From assembly GCF_965228805.1 (NCBI RefSeq), contig NZ_CBDDIE010000003.1:1550001-1614000 (forward strand): a DNA stretch of 64,000 nucleotides, written 5' to 3'. Under the pieces are notes generated by a model. It saw only the letters and a program-made list of their open reading frames with translations, had not been told where the DNA came from and searched no databases. This document shows, one piece after another, positions 41,278 through 50,141 of the stretch. A program made the translations under genes and the position numbers. The stretch comes from JASBTN01 sp965228805 (lineage in GTDB: Bacteria; Pseudomonadota; Alphaproteobacteria; Rhodobacterales; Rhodobacteraceae). Position 1 is the first letter of the stretch; each line of letters begins with the position of its first letter.

Positions 41278-42510
41278 TTAGCCCTCCCCGTCCAGCCGGG
41301 CCAGCAGATCGCGTGCGCCGGCCTCCATTTCGCGGGTCAGGGTTGCGGCGGTCTCGGCCTCATCCGCGCCGAAGATGCCGCGCAGCTCGGCGGGCAGGTG
41401 CTTGCGCAGAGCCTCATATTCCGCCCGCACACGGGCGTCCTCCGGGGGCAGGGGGCTGTCCGATATCATCTCCATCAGCTCGCCCACCGGCCCGGCGGGG
41501 GCGGCCTCGCCCTCCGCCCTCAGCTCCAGCGAAAGTTTGTCGATCCACAGCCCATCGCCCCCTTCCGCCTCGCTCTGCGCTTCCGCCAGCAGCAGGTCGC
41601 GGTCGCGCGCGGCCCGCCAGGTGAGCGGCGTGACCCCGGTCAGCACCGGGCGGACAATGCGCTGCACCTCGCCGGGGTCGATGGCGCGTAGAGCGGCTTT
41701 CAGGGCTTGCACCATGTCCGCCCAGTCGGTCAGCCCGTCACATCCCACCTCCAGCCGGTCGAACCGCGCCACGGCCAGCGCGCGGGCCTCGACCGTGACC
41801 TCATCGCCGTCCACCCGCACCAGGGTGACGGATTTCTCGCCCGACTCGCCCATGTCGCGGCCCTGCGGGATGCCGGGCATGACCACGGTGGTCTGACCCT
41901 CATGCACCGCCCGCTTGTGAATATGCCCCAGCGCCCAGTAGTCGAACCCGGTCGCCTGCAACTCGGCCAGCGTGCAGGGCGCGTAAGGATCATGGCCGGG
42001 CGAGCCGCCCAGGCTGGTGTGCAACATGCCGATGTTGAAGGCATCCGCCCGCGCCGCGCCGAACTTGTCCAGCAGGCTGTCGGGCGCATGGGGCCTCGCG
42101 AAGGAGATACCGTGTATCGCCACCGGCTGGCCATTCCACTCGCGTTCCTCCACCCCCGCGCGGCCGGTGAAAACATGCACGCTGCCCGGCAGCAGCAGCT
42201 CGCGGGTAATGCGCGAGGCGGCGTCGTGATTGCCGCGAATGATGAATGTCTCGATCCCGGCCGCGTCCAGCCGTTCCAACTGCCGCGCCAGAAACCCCGC
42301 CGTTTTCATCGAGGTCTGCGCGCCGTCATACAGGTCGCCCGCGATCAGCAGCGCCTGCACCTGTTCGGCCAGGCACAGGTCGATGATACGCGTGAGGGTG
42401 CGGCGGGAGGCACCCGCGACCATCTCGGCCAGGTCGGGGTCGCGCAGGGCCAGGGATTTCAGCGGGCTATCAAGGTGAATATCCGCCGTGTGCACGAAAC
42501 TGAATGCCAC
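41278..42510 (-). CDS. YhaO-like metallophosphoesterase (DNA repair exonuclease)
   Basis: This 410-residue protein is the nuclease partner of the ATPase that follows. Calcineurin-like metal motifs are visible: HTADIHLDSP at about 7, AGDLYDGAQ at about 57, RGNHDAAS at about 95, then MLHTSLGG and GHIHKRA. A C-terminal helical part (about 300-410) would dock on the ATPase coiled coil. Gene order yhaO-yhaN with a 3-base gap indicates one operon. Family member, not classical SbcD. Confidence 0.9.
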   Translation of the reverse strand: MAFSFVHTADIHLDSPLKSLALRDPDLAEMVAGASRRTLTRIIDLCLAEQVQALLIAGDLYDGAQTSMKTAGFLARQLERLDAAGIETFIIRGNHDAASRITRELLLPGSVHVFTGRAGVEEREWNGQPVAIHGISFARPHAPDSLLDKFGAARADAFNIGMLHTSLGGSPGHDPYAPCTLAELQATGFDYWALGHIHKRAVHEGQTTVVMPGIPQGRDMGESGEKSVTLVRVDGDEVTVEARALAVARFDRLEVGCDGLTDWADMVQALKAALRAIDPGEVQRIVRPVLTGVTPLTWRAARDRDLLLAEAQSEAEGGDGLWIDKLSLELRAEGEAAPAGPVGELMEMISDSPLPPEDARVRAEYEALRKHLPAELRGIFGADEAETAATLTREMEAGARDLLARLDGEG

Positions 42511-42575
42511 CTGAAATCCTCACTGCCCTTGTCTGCGCGCAGTTTGCGTCGGCTTGCAGGGGAGGGCAATGAAAA

Positions 42576-42603
42576 ACCCCGCCGCACCGGAGCGCGACGG
42601 GGT
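42576..42603 (-). terminator. Terminator of the frc-type operon
   Basis: accccgtcgc pairs with gcggcggggt around an 8-base loop on the minus strand and is followed by a T-rich tail. It lies just after the stop of the transporter ATPase gene. Confidence 0.75.
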
Positions 42604-42626
42604 CGGGAGGTTCGGTTTGATCGGGT

Positions 42627-43415
42627 TCAGACGGTGCCGCCCAGGCTGTCCTCGAGGGCCACCAGCTCCTGCCCGCCGGCCATCATGTCCTGCAGCTCGT
42701 CGGGCGTGATCTGACCGCGCTGCGCCGTGCCCAGGGTCTGGCCGCGGTTGAGCACCGTGAACCGGTCGCCGACGGCCAGCGCGTGGCGCACGTTGTGGGT
42801 GATGAGGACCACCGCGATGCCCTGCTTGCGCACCTTGTCGATCGTCGCCAGCACGTTTGCCGTCTGGCGCACGCCCAGGGCCGAGGTCGGTTCGTCCAGG
42901 ATCAGCACCTTGGCGCCGAAATGCACCGCGCGGGCAATGGCGACGGTTTGCCGTTCCCCACCCGACAGGGTGCCGACCGCCTGGTCGGGGCCGCGCAGGT
43001 TGATGCCCATCTTGCGCATCTCGTCCATGGTCACCTGGTTGGCGTGCTCATGATCGAAGAAGTTGAACGGGCCGATCTTCTTGACCGGCTCATTGCCCAT
43101 GAAGAAGTTGCGGCTGACCGACATCAGGGGGATCATCGCCAGGTGCTGGTGCACCGTGGCAATGCCTGCCGAGATCGCATCGCGCGGATCGGCAAAGCTC
43201 ATCGGTTGGCCTTCGAAGAAGATCTCGCCATGGGTCGGCTGATGCACGCCGGACATGGTCTTGATGAAGGTCGACTTGCCCGCGCCATTGTCGCCCAGCA
43301 GGCAGTGGCATTCGCCCGGGAAGACCTCCAGCGAGACACCCGCCAGCGCGATGACGCTGCCGAAATGCTTCTCGATGTTTTTCATCTGGATGATGGGTGC
43401 GTGTTCGGATGACAT
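42627..43415 (-). CDS. Sugar/inositol ABC transporter ATP-binding protein (FrcA type)
   Basis: This 262-residue ATPase has one nucleotide-binding domain, as in FrcA, and not two as in RbsA or MglA. Motifs are LGDNGAGKST (Walker A), the Q-loop VHQHLAMIPLM, signature LSGGERQTVA, LILDEPTSALG (Walker B) and LITHNVRHA. The start is 1 base from the permease stop. The neighbouring iol genes and shared LacI operators suggest that the cargo is inositol. Confidence 0.9.
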   Translation of the reverse strand: MSSEHAPIIQMKNIEKHFGSVIALAGVSLEVFPGECHCLLGDNGAGKSTFIKTMSGVHQPTHGEIFFEGQPMSFADPRDAISAGIATVHQHLAMIPLMSVSRNFFMGNEPVKKIGPFNFFDHEHANQVTMDEMRKMGINLRGPDQAVGTLSGGERQTVAIARAVHFGAKVLILDEPTSALGVRQTANVLATIDKVRKQGIAVVLITHNVRHALAVGDRFTVLNRGQTLGTAQRGQITPDELQDMMAGGQELVALEDSLGGTV

Positions 43416-43416
43416 C

Positions 43417-44538
43417 TCAGCGCTCCCCCGTGATGATGCGACGAATGTAGGTGTTCAGGATGACCGCGCCCAAGAGGATCACGCCCAGGAAGACGCGGAA
43501 CAGGCTGCTTTCGACGCCCGCAAAGAACAGGCCCTGCTGGACCACGCCGAAGATCAGCGCGCCAAGCGCTGCGCCCAGGACCGAACCATAACCGCCGGTC
43601 AAAAGCGCGCCGCCGATGACCACGGCGATGATCGCCTCGAATTCCTTCAGCAGGCCCCGGTCGGCGCCCGCCGAGCCGAATTCCATCACCTGGCAGGTGG
43701 CGAAGACACAGGCGCAGAAGGCGGTCAGCATGAACATCGAGATCTTGACCCGGTTCACCGGCACGCCCGAGTTGCGCGCCGCTTCGGTGTCGCCCCCGGC
43801 GGCGTAGATCCAGTTGCCGAACTGGGTCTTGGTCAGAAGGATGTGGCCCAGGATCACCAGCACGATGGCCCAGACGATCAGCATCGGAATGCCGTCGACC
43901 ACCGGCTGACCCGCGCGGGTGCCGCGTTCGAACACGGCGATCATGCCGGCGTCGCCCATCCATTGGAACAGCCCGCCCAGGATCTTGCCGCCAAAGATCG
44001 GCGCCAGCCAGTCGCCTTCGGCCGCGTCATTCAGCCCGCCGATGATGGTCTTGCGCTCGATCACCTGCGGCAGGAAGATCGCGAAACCGCGCAGGATGAA
44101 CAGGAAGGCCAGGGTCACGATGAAGCTCGGCAGGCCCGTGCGGATCACGATGAACCCGTTCAGCGCGCCGATCGAGATGCACAGCGCAAAGGTCACCAGG
44201 ATCGCCATCCAGACCGGCCAACCCAGGGTCACGCCGAAGATGGCGATCATCATGCCCGCGAACCCGATCATCGAGCCGACGGACAGGTCGAATTCCCCTG
44301 CGATCATCAACAGGCAGGCGCCCACGGCGATGATCATGAACTGCGCCGACACGACGGACCAGTTCATGATCCCCTGGCTGTTGAACATGCCGCTGTCGAA
44401 GGCGAACAGCAGAAAGAAGGTGAACACGGCGACGGTGCCGACCATGCCGCCCAGTTCAGGGCGGATCAGCGCTTCGCGGAACCGGGATCGGGATTTGATC
44501 CGTTCGTCGGTCGCGGTATCGGTGGGTGCATTTGACAT
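43417..44538 (-). CDS. Sugar/inositol ABC transporter permease (FrcC type)
   Basis: This 373-residue inner-membrane permease of the RbsC/FrcC family has about ten hydrophobic segments. The conserved cytoplasmic motif EFGSAGADRGLLKEFEAIIA (about 270-290) contacts the ATPase. I chose the ATG at 44538, which has gagg 6 bases before it; an in-frame GTG at 44550 is close to another aagga and is the alternative. It lies between the binding protein and the ATPase in one operon. Confidence 0.9.
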   Translation of the reverse strand: MSNAPTDTATDERIKSRSRFREALIRPELGGMVGTVAVFTFFLLFAFDSGMFNSQGIMNWSVVSAQFMIIAVGACLLMIAGEFDLSVGSMIGFAGMMIAIFGVTLGWPVWMAILVTFALCISIGALNGFIVIRTGLPSFIVTLAFLFILRGFAIFLPQVIERKTIIGGLNDAAEGDWLAPIFGGKILGGLFQWMGDAGMIAVFERGTRAGQPVVDGIPMLIVWAIVLVILGHILLTKTQFGNWIYAAGGDTEAARNSGVPVNRVKISMFMLTAFCACVFATCQVMEFGSAGADRGLLKEFEAIIAVVIGGALLTGGYGSVLGAALGALIFGVVQQGLFFAGVESSLFRVFLGVILLGAVILNTYIRRIITGER

Positions 44539-44582
44539 GGGGTGCCTCACGGGTCCTTTCAGAGCTTCGTCAGGATAAAATG

Positions 44583-44610
44583 AGGGCGGCCAAATCGCTC
44601 TGGCCGCCCT
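44583..44610 (-). promoter_or_regulatory. Intercistronic hairpin between binding protein and permease genes
   Basis: A perfect 10-bp stem (agggcggcca / tggccgccct) with an 8-base loop lies 12 bases after the binding-protein stop. There is no T tail. Such hairpins usually stabilise the upstream part of the message, giving more binding protein than permease. Confidence 0.7.
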
Positions 44611-44622
44611 GCGGGAGGATGA

Positions 44623-45573
44623 TCAGCGATATTCGCCTGCGAACATCTCGACCTTTTCCAGGCCATCGGCGGTCACGAAGCCGGGGCCCGAGTTGATGTT
44701 GTTGCCCGGCAGGACGCCGTAGCGGTGGAAGTTCGTCAGAACCACGACCGGCAGATAGGCCTGCAGGAAGGGCTGCTGGTCGATGCCCCAGTTGATCACA
44801 CCGGCCTTGATGCCTTTGACGATTTCCTCGCCCAGGTCGAACGTGCCGAAGTAGATGTCACCGGCCATGCCGTTCTCTTCCAGCGCCAGCAGGGTCGGGT
44901 CGGCCGAGGTCGGACCAAGGGTCAGGATCGCGTCGGTCTCCGGGTTGGCCGACAGATAGGCCAGCACGCGGTTCTTGATTTCCGCCGGGTCCTGGCCACT
45001 GTCGATCATCTGGTTGCCCAGCTCGACGCCCAGACCATCCGCGAAGCCCTGGCAACGCTCGGTCGAGGACGGCGACGAGATATAGTGGTTCACGCAGAGG
45101 AACGAGCCGACCCCGTCGCCCTTGGCGCGCAGACCGGCGGCATAACCCGCGTCATATTCCGGCTGGCCGACATACATCAGCGCGCCCACTTCGCGCGCCT
45201 GTTCCGGCGTGCCCGAGTTCATGATGATCACGTCCACACCGCTGTCCACGGCGGCCTTGATCGGGCCGGACAGCACGTCGAAATCCGAAAGCGTCGTGAT
45301 GATGCCGTTCGGGCCACTGGCTGCGGCCTGTTCGATGATGCGGGCCATGTCGGCCAGGTCACCGGTCGGCGGGTTGCGGTATTCGACCTCGACGCCCATC
45401 TGTTCGCCGGCCAGCGCGATGCCGTTCTTGATGGTGTTCCACCAGCTGTCGCTGTCAGGCGCGTGGCTGACCAGGATGTATTTTTCCCCATCTGCGGACG
45501 CGGTCGTGGCCGCCATCAGCGGCGCGGCTGCGACGGCTGCCGCCAGCGCGAGTTTCTTTGTCAGTGAAGTCAT
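44623..45573 (-). CDS. Sugar/inositol ABC transporter substrate-binding protein
   Basis: This 316-residue periplasmic protein has a signal peptide (about 1-27) and the ribose-binding-protein-like two-lobe fold (peripla_BP_4). Motifs include SHAPDSDSWWNTIKNG near the start and ILTLGPTSADPTLLALEE. It is the first gene of the transport operon and has a LacI-type operator about 90 bases upstream. The linked iol genes make myo-inositol or a derivative the likely ligand. Confidence 0.9.
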   Translation of the reverse strand: MTSLTKKLALAAAVAAAPLMAATTASADGEKYILVSHAPDSDSWWNTIKNGIALAGEQMGVEVEYRNPPTGDLADMARIIEQAAASGPNGIITTLSDFDVLSGPIKAAVDSGVDVIIMNSGTPEQAREVGALMYVGQPEYDAGYAAGLRAKGDGVGSFLCVNHYISSPSSTERCQGFADGLGVELGNQMIDSGQDPAEIKNRVLAYLSANPETDAILTLGPTSADPTLLALEENGMAGDIYFGTFDLGEEIVKGIKAGVINWGIDQQPFLQAYLPVVVLTNFHRYGVLPGNNINSGPGFVTADGLEKVEMFAGEYR

Positions 45574-45659
45574 GTTGTCCTCCCTGTTTCACCGATCAAT
45601 TGGCGAAAGAGCGGTCCTCCCCGCCTCTCGACTCAAGTTTAAGCACATCTTGCCGCGCT

Positions 45660-45675
45660 TTGCAACCGGTTGCAA
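45660..45675. promoter_or_regulatory. LacI-type operator 1
   Basis: TTGCAACCGGTTGCAA is a perfect 16-bp palindrome with the CG centre typical of LacI operators. It lies between the divergent transporter operon and the LacI gene, and recurs at 50051-50066. Confidence 0.9.
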
Positions 45676-45759
45676 AAATGCCTGACCTGTTTCATGCTGC
45701 AATTGATCGGCAAACCGTTTAAAACTTGGCAAACAGGCATTCGAAGGGGGTGACCGCAT

Positions 45760-46767
45760 ATGGCCGTCACGTTGAAAGAGGTTGCAGAGCGCGCCGGGGT
45801 TTCCCGCTCTGCCGTGTCGCGAACCTTTACCGATGGGGCCTCGGTGTCGGACAAGATGCGGCGCAAGGTGGAAAAGGCCGCGCAGGAGCTTGGCTATAGT
45901 CCGAACGCCCTTGCCTCCTCGCTGACAACCGGGCGCACCAAGCTCATCGGCCTGGTGTCGAACAACTTCCACAACCCGATCTTTCTGGAGGTCTTCGACC
46001 TCTTTACCCGCGGGTTGCAGGATCGCGGTTTGCGCCCCCTTCTGGTCAATCTTTCCGATGAAACCGATCCCGAAAATTCGGTCCGAATGCTGCGTCAATA
46101 CTCGGTCGATGGGGTGGTTGTCGCTTCGTCAACCTTGCCGCCGCTCTTCGCCAAGGCGTTCCGCGACGCGGGTGTGCCGGTGGTGCACAGCTTCGGTCGT
46201 TATTCCAGCGCGCCGCAGGTCCATGTGGTCGGGATCGACAACGTCGAATGTGGTCGCATGGCCGCCCGCGCCCTGGTGGCGCGCGGCTATACCCGGGTCG
46301 GTTTCATGGGGGGGCCGGACAGCGCGACATCGACCCAGGACCGCCACCAAGGTTTCATGTCCGAGATGGCCAAGCATCCCGAGGTCGAGACAACCGATAC
46401 TTTCGCCGCCGCCTATTCCTTCGAGGCCGGTCGCGCCAAGATGCTCGAGCTGGTCAAGGACGGTCCTGCCCAGGCCTATTTCTGCGGCGATGACGTCCTG
46501 TCCATCGGCGCCCTGTCGGCAATCCACGACAGTGGTCTGCGCGTGCCCGAGGATATCGGGATCATCGGTCTCAACGACATGGAAATGGCCCGGTGGGAGA
46601 ACATCGACCTTACCACGATCCACCAGCCGATCCGCCAGATCGTGACCTCCTCGATCGAGCTGATGGTCGCGATGCTGGACGAGCCCGACCGCTACCCCGA
46701 GGCGCGGATCTTCCCCTGTTCGGTGGTCGAACGGGGCACGTTAAAGATGTTAAAGAGCGGGGTCTGA
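45760..46767 (+). CDS. LacI-family regulator of the inositol genes
   Basis: This 335-residue repressor has the LacI helix-turn-helix at about 2-25 (TLKEVAERAGVSRSAVSRTF), the hinge helix (NALASSLTTGRTKL) and a periplasmic-binding-protein-like effector domain (about 60-330). Identical operators in its own divergent promoter and in front of iolD indicate that it controls transport, catabolism and itself. The inducer is probably inositol or an intermediate. The ATG follows gaaggggg. Confidence 0.9.
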   Translation: MAVTLKEVAERAGVSRSAVSRTFTDGASVSDKMRRKVEKAAQELGYSPNALASSLTTGRTKLIGLVSNNFHNPIFLEVFDLFTRGLQDRGLRPLLVNLSDETDPENSVRMLRQYSVDGVVVASSTLPPLFAKAFRDAGVPVVHSFGRYSSAPQVHVVGIDNVECGRMAARALVARGYTRVGFMGGPDSATSTQDRHQGFMSEMAKHPEVETTDTFAAAYSFEAGRAKMLELVKDGPAQAYFCGDDVLSIGALSAIHDSGLRVPEDIGIIGLNDMEMARWENIDLTTIHQPIRQIVTSSIELMVAMLDEPDRYPEARIFPCSVVERGTLKMLKSGV

Positions 46768-46773
46768 ACGGGT

Positions 46774-46823
46774 CGAAACTTTAACATTGGTGAATTTCAG
46801 CCGTTAAAGACCTTAAAGTTTCG
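46774..46823. terminator. Inverted repeat between convergent genes
   Basis: cgaaactttaa (46774-46784) pairs with ttaaagtttcg (46813-46823), an 11-bp perfect stem with a 28-base loop. It lies between the ends of the LacI gene and the oxidoreductase gene and may terminate one or both. The motif gttaaag recurs four times nearby, partly inside the LacI gene end. Confidence 0.5.
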
Positions 46824-46859
46824 AAGGGCGCGACCCGCGACGCGCCCTCCTTGGGATAT

Positions 46860-47993
46860 TCAGCGAAACATCGGCGGCCGCGCATCCACCCATTCGCCCC
46901 CGGCCTTCGCCGATGCCACCGCGTTGTGCACAGCCGCCATCGACCGCACCCCGTCAGCGGCATTCGGCAGCCCGTCCCGCGCCTCGCCCCGGATCGCATC
47001 GGCCAGGTCACAATAGATGTTCGCCACTGCCAGCGGGAAGCCCTCAGGGTGCGCAATCGCCACGCGCGACAGGCGCTGCGCGTCGTCATACAGCCCGCCT
47101 TCGCCCTTTTCGATCACCTGGGTGCGGCCAGAAACAGGAGTATAAATCAACTGGTTAGGCTGTTCCGAGGCCCAGCGAAGCCCGCCGGTTTCGCCAAACA
47201 CCTGGATGTCGAACCCGTGCTGACGCCCGATCGCCACGGACGAGGTCCAGAGCCGCCCGACCGTGCCGCCTTCCATGCGGAAGTTCACCATCGCGTCGTC
47301 CTCCAGCACCCGTGACGGGATGGTGGAGGCGAAATCGGCCGACAGCCGTTCGACCTCATCGTCGCAAATGAAGCTCGCCATATGCAGCGCGTGGATGCCG
47401 CAATCGGCAAACTGCCCGGAAACTCCAGCCATTTCAGGGTCATAGCGCCACCGCACCCGCGGATTATCCGCGTCGCCCGCGTCCCCATGATGCCCGTGCG
47501 AGAAGTTCGTCACGACCAGGCGCACCTTGCCGATCTCGCCCGCCCGCACCATCGCGCGCGCTTGGCGCACCATCGGGTAGGCCGAGTAACAATAGTTGAC
47601 CGCGCAGATTTTCCCTGATTTTTCAGCGACTTTGACGATCTCCTCGCCTTCCTCCACGGTCATGGTCATCGGCTTTTCGCACAGCACGTTGAACCCGGCT
47701 TCCAGGAAGCTCTTGGTAATTTCGAAATGCGTCGCGTTCGGCGTGGCCACTGTCACCAGGTCGATCCTATCGTCGCGGTCTTTTTCACCGGCCAGCATCT
47801 CGGTCCAGTCGCCATAGGAACGTTCCTCAGCGATTCCAAGGCGTTGCGCATATTCGCGCCCCACGTCCGGGCGGTGGTCCAGCGCGCCGGCGGTGAAGGT
47901 GAAATGCCCATCGGCCAGCGCGCCCAGGCGGTGGGCCGGTCCGATCTGGCTGCCTTCACCGCCGCCGATCATGCCCCATTTCAGTTTTGCCAT
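46860..47993 (-). CDS. Gfo/Idh/MocA-family oxidoreductase
   Basis: This 377-residue NAD(P)-dependent dehydrogenase has an N-terminal Rossmann domain (MIGGGEGSQIGPAHRLGA) and the family active-site run CEKPMTMTVEEGEE at about 110-125. The C-terminal alpha/beta domain includes DCGIHALHMA, where D and H are probably catalytic. It is close to inositol and related sugar-alcohol dehydrogenases. It forms a minus-strand operon with the IolE-like isomerase and a second Gfo/Idh enzyme. Confidence 0.87.
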   Translation of the reverse strand: MAKLKWGMIGGGEGSQIGPAHRLGALADGHFTFTAGALDHRPDVGREYAQRLGIAEERSYGDWTEMLAGEKDRDDRIDLVTVATPNATHFEITKSFLEAGFNVLCEKPMTMTVEEGEEIVKVAEKSGKICAVNYCYSAYPMVRQARAMVRAGEIGKVRLVVTNFSHGHHGDAGDADNPRVRWRYDPEMAGVSGQFADCGIHALHMASFICDDEVERLSADFASTIPSRVLEDDAMVNFRMEGGTVGRLWTSSVAIGRQHGFDIQVFGETGGLRWASEQPNQLIYTPVSGRTQVIEKGEGGLYDDAQRLSRVAIAHPEGFPLAVANIYCDLADAIRGEARDGLPNAADGVRSMAAVHNAVASAKAGGEWVDARPPMFR

Positions 47994-48005
47994 TGGTGAA
48001 GCTCC

Positions 48006-48899
48006 TCAGTTAAAGCCAATGGATTCAAGGTATTCGCGGTTCTTGCGCGCATCTCCCAGCGGGTCCGGGTCCAAGAGCGGGTCGCAATCCTGTTCGACCG
48101 TGCACCACCCTTCAAAGCCCGCGTCCAGCAGCACCTGGCGCACAGCGGGGAAGTCCACGTCGCCCTCTCCCAGATTGCAGAAGATGCCTTGCCCGCAGGC
48201 ATCGTAGAACCCGGTGCGCTTGGCGATGACATCCGCCTTGACCTTCGGGTCGATGTCCTTGAAATGCATGTAGGAAATCCGCCCCACATGTTTCTTCATA
48301 AAGGTTACCGGGTCAAACCCCGCATAGGAATGGTGGCCGGTGTCGAAGCAGATTTTCAACAGGCTTTCGTCGACTTCGCTGAGCAGCCGCTCCAGCTCAG
48401 GCTCGAAATCCATGAAGCCTGCCGCATGGGCGTGGATGCCCACGGTCAACCCGTATTCCTCGGCGCCAATGCGGGCGCTTTCGGCGATCCGGTCGCGGTA
48501 GGCCTGCCATTCGGCCTTGTCCATCTGTTCCGCCTCGCCAGCGCGCCCGGCGGTCGGCGCACGGCGCGGTGAAATCGAGTCGATCAATACAAGATGTTGT
48601 GCCCCATGCGCCTTCAGCGCACGGGCTGTTCGGTGGGTGGCGTCCAGCACGTCCTCCCAGGCGTCCGGGTCGTGATAGGGCCGAAAGACCACGCCGCCGA
48701 TCAGCGTGAGGTCATGCTGCGCCAGCCCTTCGCCCAGCTCGACCGGGTCTTCGGGCATGAAGCCGACCGGCCCCAGCTCGATCCCCTTGTAGCCCGCCGC
48801 CGCGCAGTCCTTCAGTACGTCCTGCCAGGTCGGGTTGCGCGGATCCTGCGCAAATTCCACGCCCCAGGAACAGGGCGCGTTGCCAATTCTGATGCTCAT
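48006..48899 (-). CDS. iolE: IolE-like TIM-barrel protein (inosose dehydratase type)
   Basis: This 297-residue TIM-barrel protein of the AP-endonuclease-2 fold matches IolE, which dehydrates 2-keto-myo-inositol. Typical runs are IGNAPCSWGVEF at the start, CFDTGHHSYAGFDPV and YMHFKDIDP with metal-binding residues, and a late E in CTVEQDCDP. It lies between two dehydrogenase genes, with 12- and 18-base gaps. IolH/IolI-like isomerases share the fold, but the start motif favours IolE. Confidence 0.85.
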   Translation of the reverse strand: MSIRIGNAPCSWGVEFAQDPRNPTWQDVLKDCAAAGYKGIELGPVGFMPEDPVELGEGLAQHDLTLIGGVVFRPYHDPDAWEDVLDATHRTARALKAHGAQHLVLIDSISPRRAPTAGRAGEAEQMDKAEWQAYRDRIAESARIGAEEYGLTVGIHAHAAGFMDFEPELERLLSEVDESLLKICFDTGHHSYAGFDPVTFMKKHVGRISYMHFKDIDPKVKADVIAKRTGFYDACGQGIFCNLGEGDVDFPAVRQVLLDAGFEGWCTVEQDCDPLLDPDPLGDARKNREYLESIGFN

Positions 48900-48917
48900 C
48901 CGTGTCGTCTCCGATGC

Positions 48918-50021
48918 TCAGAAGTCGTTGATATTCTTCCAGGTTTCCTCGTTGGCGGAGGCCAGCCCCGCCGCGATGACCCGGTTCACCTCATGCCCGT
49001 CGCGAAAGGTGGGCCACACCGCTTCGCCGGTCTCGATGGCACGCAGGAAGTCGCGTGCCTCGATGATGATCTGGTCCTGATAGCCGGTGCCGTGGCCCGG
49101 GCCCTGACAGAAGGGTTCGTAATCCGGATGCGCCGGGCCGGTCAGGATCTTGGTAAAGCCGCGCGTCGCCTCGGGCCCGTCCATCCGGTAGAGCCAGAGC
49201 GCGTTCTGATCCTCCTGATCAAAGCGGATCGCGCCCTTTGTGCCTGTGATTTCATAGGCATAGCCCATCTTACGCCCCGTCGCGATACGGCTGAAATACA
49301 TCGATCCCATGGCACCGTTTTCGAACCGCACCATCATCTGGGCGTGGTCGTCATTTGTGACCGCGCCGCCGGGGCGGGTTTTGTGAACGGTTTCAACCTC
49401 GGCCATCACGCGCGAAATCGGCCCCATCAGGGCGAGCGCGGCGTTGACCATATGCGGGGCCAGGTCGCCCATCGTACCGTTCGCCATGCCGGTGGTGCGC
49501 CAGGTCGCGGGGGCCTGGGGGTCGGCGTAGAAATCTTCGGTATGTTCGCCGCGAAACCAGGTGATCTCGCCGATCTCTCCGGCTGCGATCAGGGCGCGGG
49601 CGTATTGGCTGGCGGGGGTGCGGATGTAGTTGAAGCCGACCATGTTGGCCACGCCCGACGCCTCGGCTGCCGCGACCATGGCGGCGCTGTCGTCCAGTGA
49701 GGCACCCAAGGGTTTTTCGCAGAAAACCGACTTGCCCAGGGCAAAGGCGGCTTCGGCGATCTGGCGGTGGAATTCCTGCGGGGTGGCGATGACCACGGCC
49801 TCGACACGCGGGTCGTTCACTAGCGCTTGCCATTCGTCGGTCGCCCGGGCGAACCCGTAGGCGTGGCGGTAGCGTTCGGCGCTGTCGGGTGACGAGGCGC
49901 AGACCATTTCCAAACGGGGGCGCAGGGCGGTGTCGAACACTGCGCCGACCGATGACATGGCCACCGCGTGGGCCTTGCCCATGTAGCCGCCGCCAAGAAT
50001 GCCGATGCCGATTTCTGACAT
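48918..50021 (-). CDS. Inositol 2-dehydrogenase-like Gfo/Idh/MocA oxidoreductase
   Basis: This 367-residue NAD-dependent dehydrogenase begins with IGILGGGYMGKAHAVA and has the active-site run CEKPLGASLDDSA at about 95-110. The C-terminal part includes GDLAPHMVNAAL, where the H is likely catalytic. It is the first gene of the minus-strand iol operon, has a gaggggc site, and diverges from iolD across a LacI operator. It may be an IolG-type or a scyllo-inositol dehydrogenase. Confidence 0.87.
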   Translation of the reverse strand: MSEIGIGILGGGYMGKAHAVAMSSVGAVFDTALRPRLEMVCASSPDSAERYRHAYGFARATDEWQALVNDPRVEAVVIATPQEFHRQIAEAAFALGKSVFCEKPLGASLDDSAAMVAAAEASGVANMVGFNYIRTPASQYARALIAAGEIGEITWFRGEHTEDFYADPQAPATWRTTGMANGTMGDLAPHMVNAALALMGPISRVMAEVETVHKTRPGGAVTNDDHAQMMVRFENGAMGSMYFSRIATGRKMGYAYEITGTKGAIRFDQEDQNALWLYRMDGPEATRGFTKILTGPAHPDYEPFCQGPGHGTGYQDQIIIEARDFLRAIETGEAVWPTFRDGHEVNRVIAAGLASANEETWKNINDF

Positions 50022-50050
50022 GTCAGATGCCCCCTCGTTTTGAAAACCGT

Positions 50051-50066
50051 TTGCAACCGGTTGCAA
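50051..50066. promoter_or_regulatory. LacI-type operator 2
   Basis: TTGCAACCGGTTGCAA, the same 16-bp palindrome as at 45660-45675. It lies in the divergent promoter of the inositol dehydrogenase operon and iolD, so one repressor molecule can switch both. Confidence 0.9.
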
Positions 50067-50141
50067 AAACTGTATCCTGTGAATCGAGAACTCGCAAGCT
50101 GCATTCGGCACGGCGCCGGAAAATCGGGAGAGCCCGCAGAC

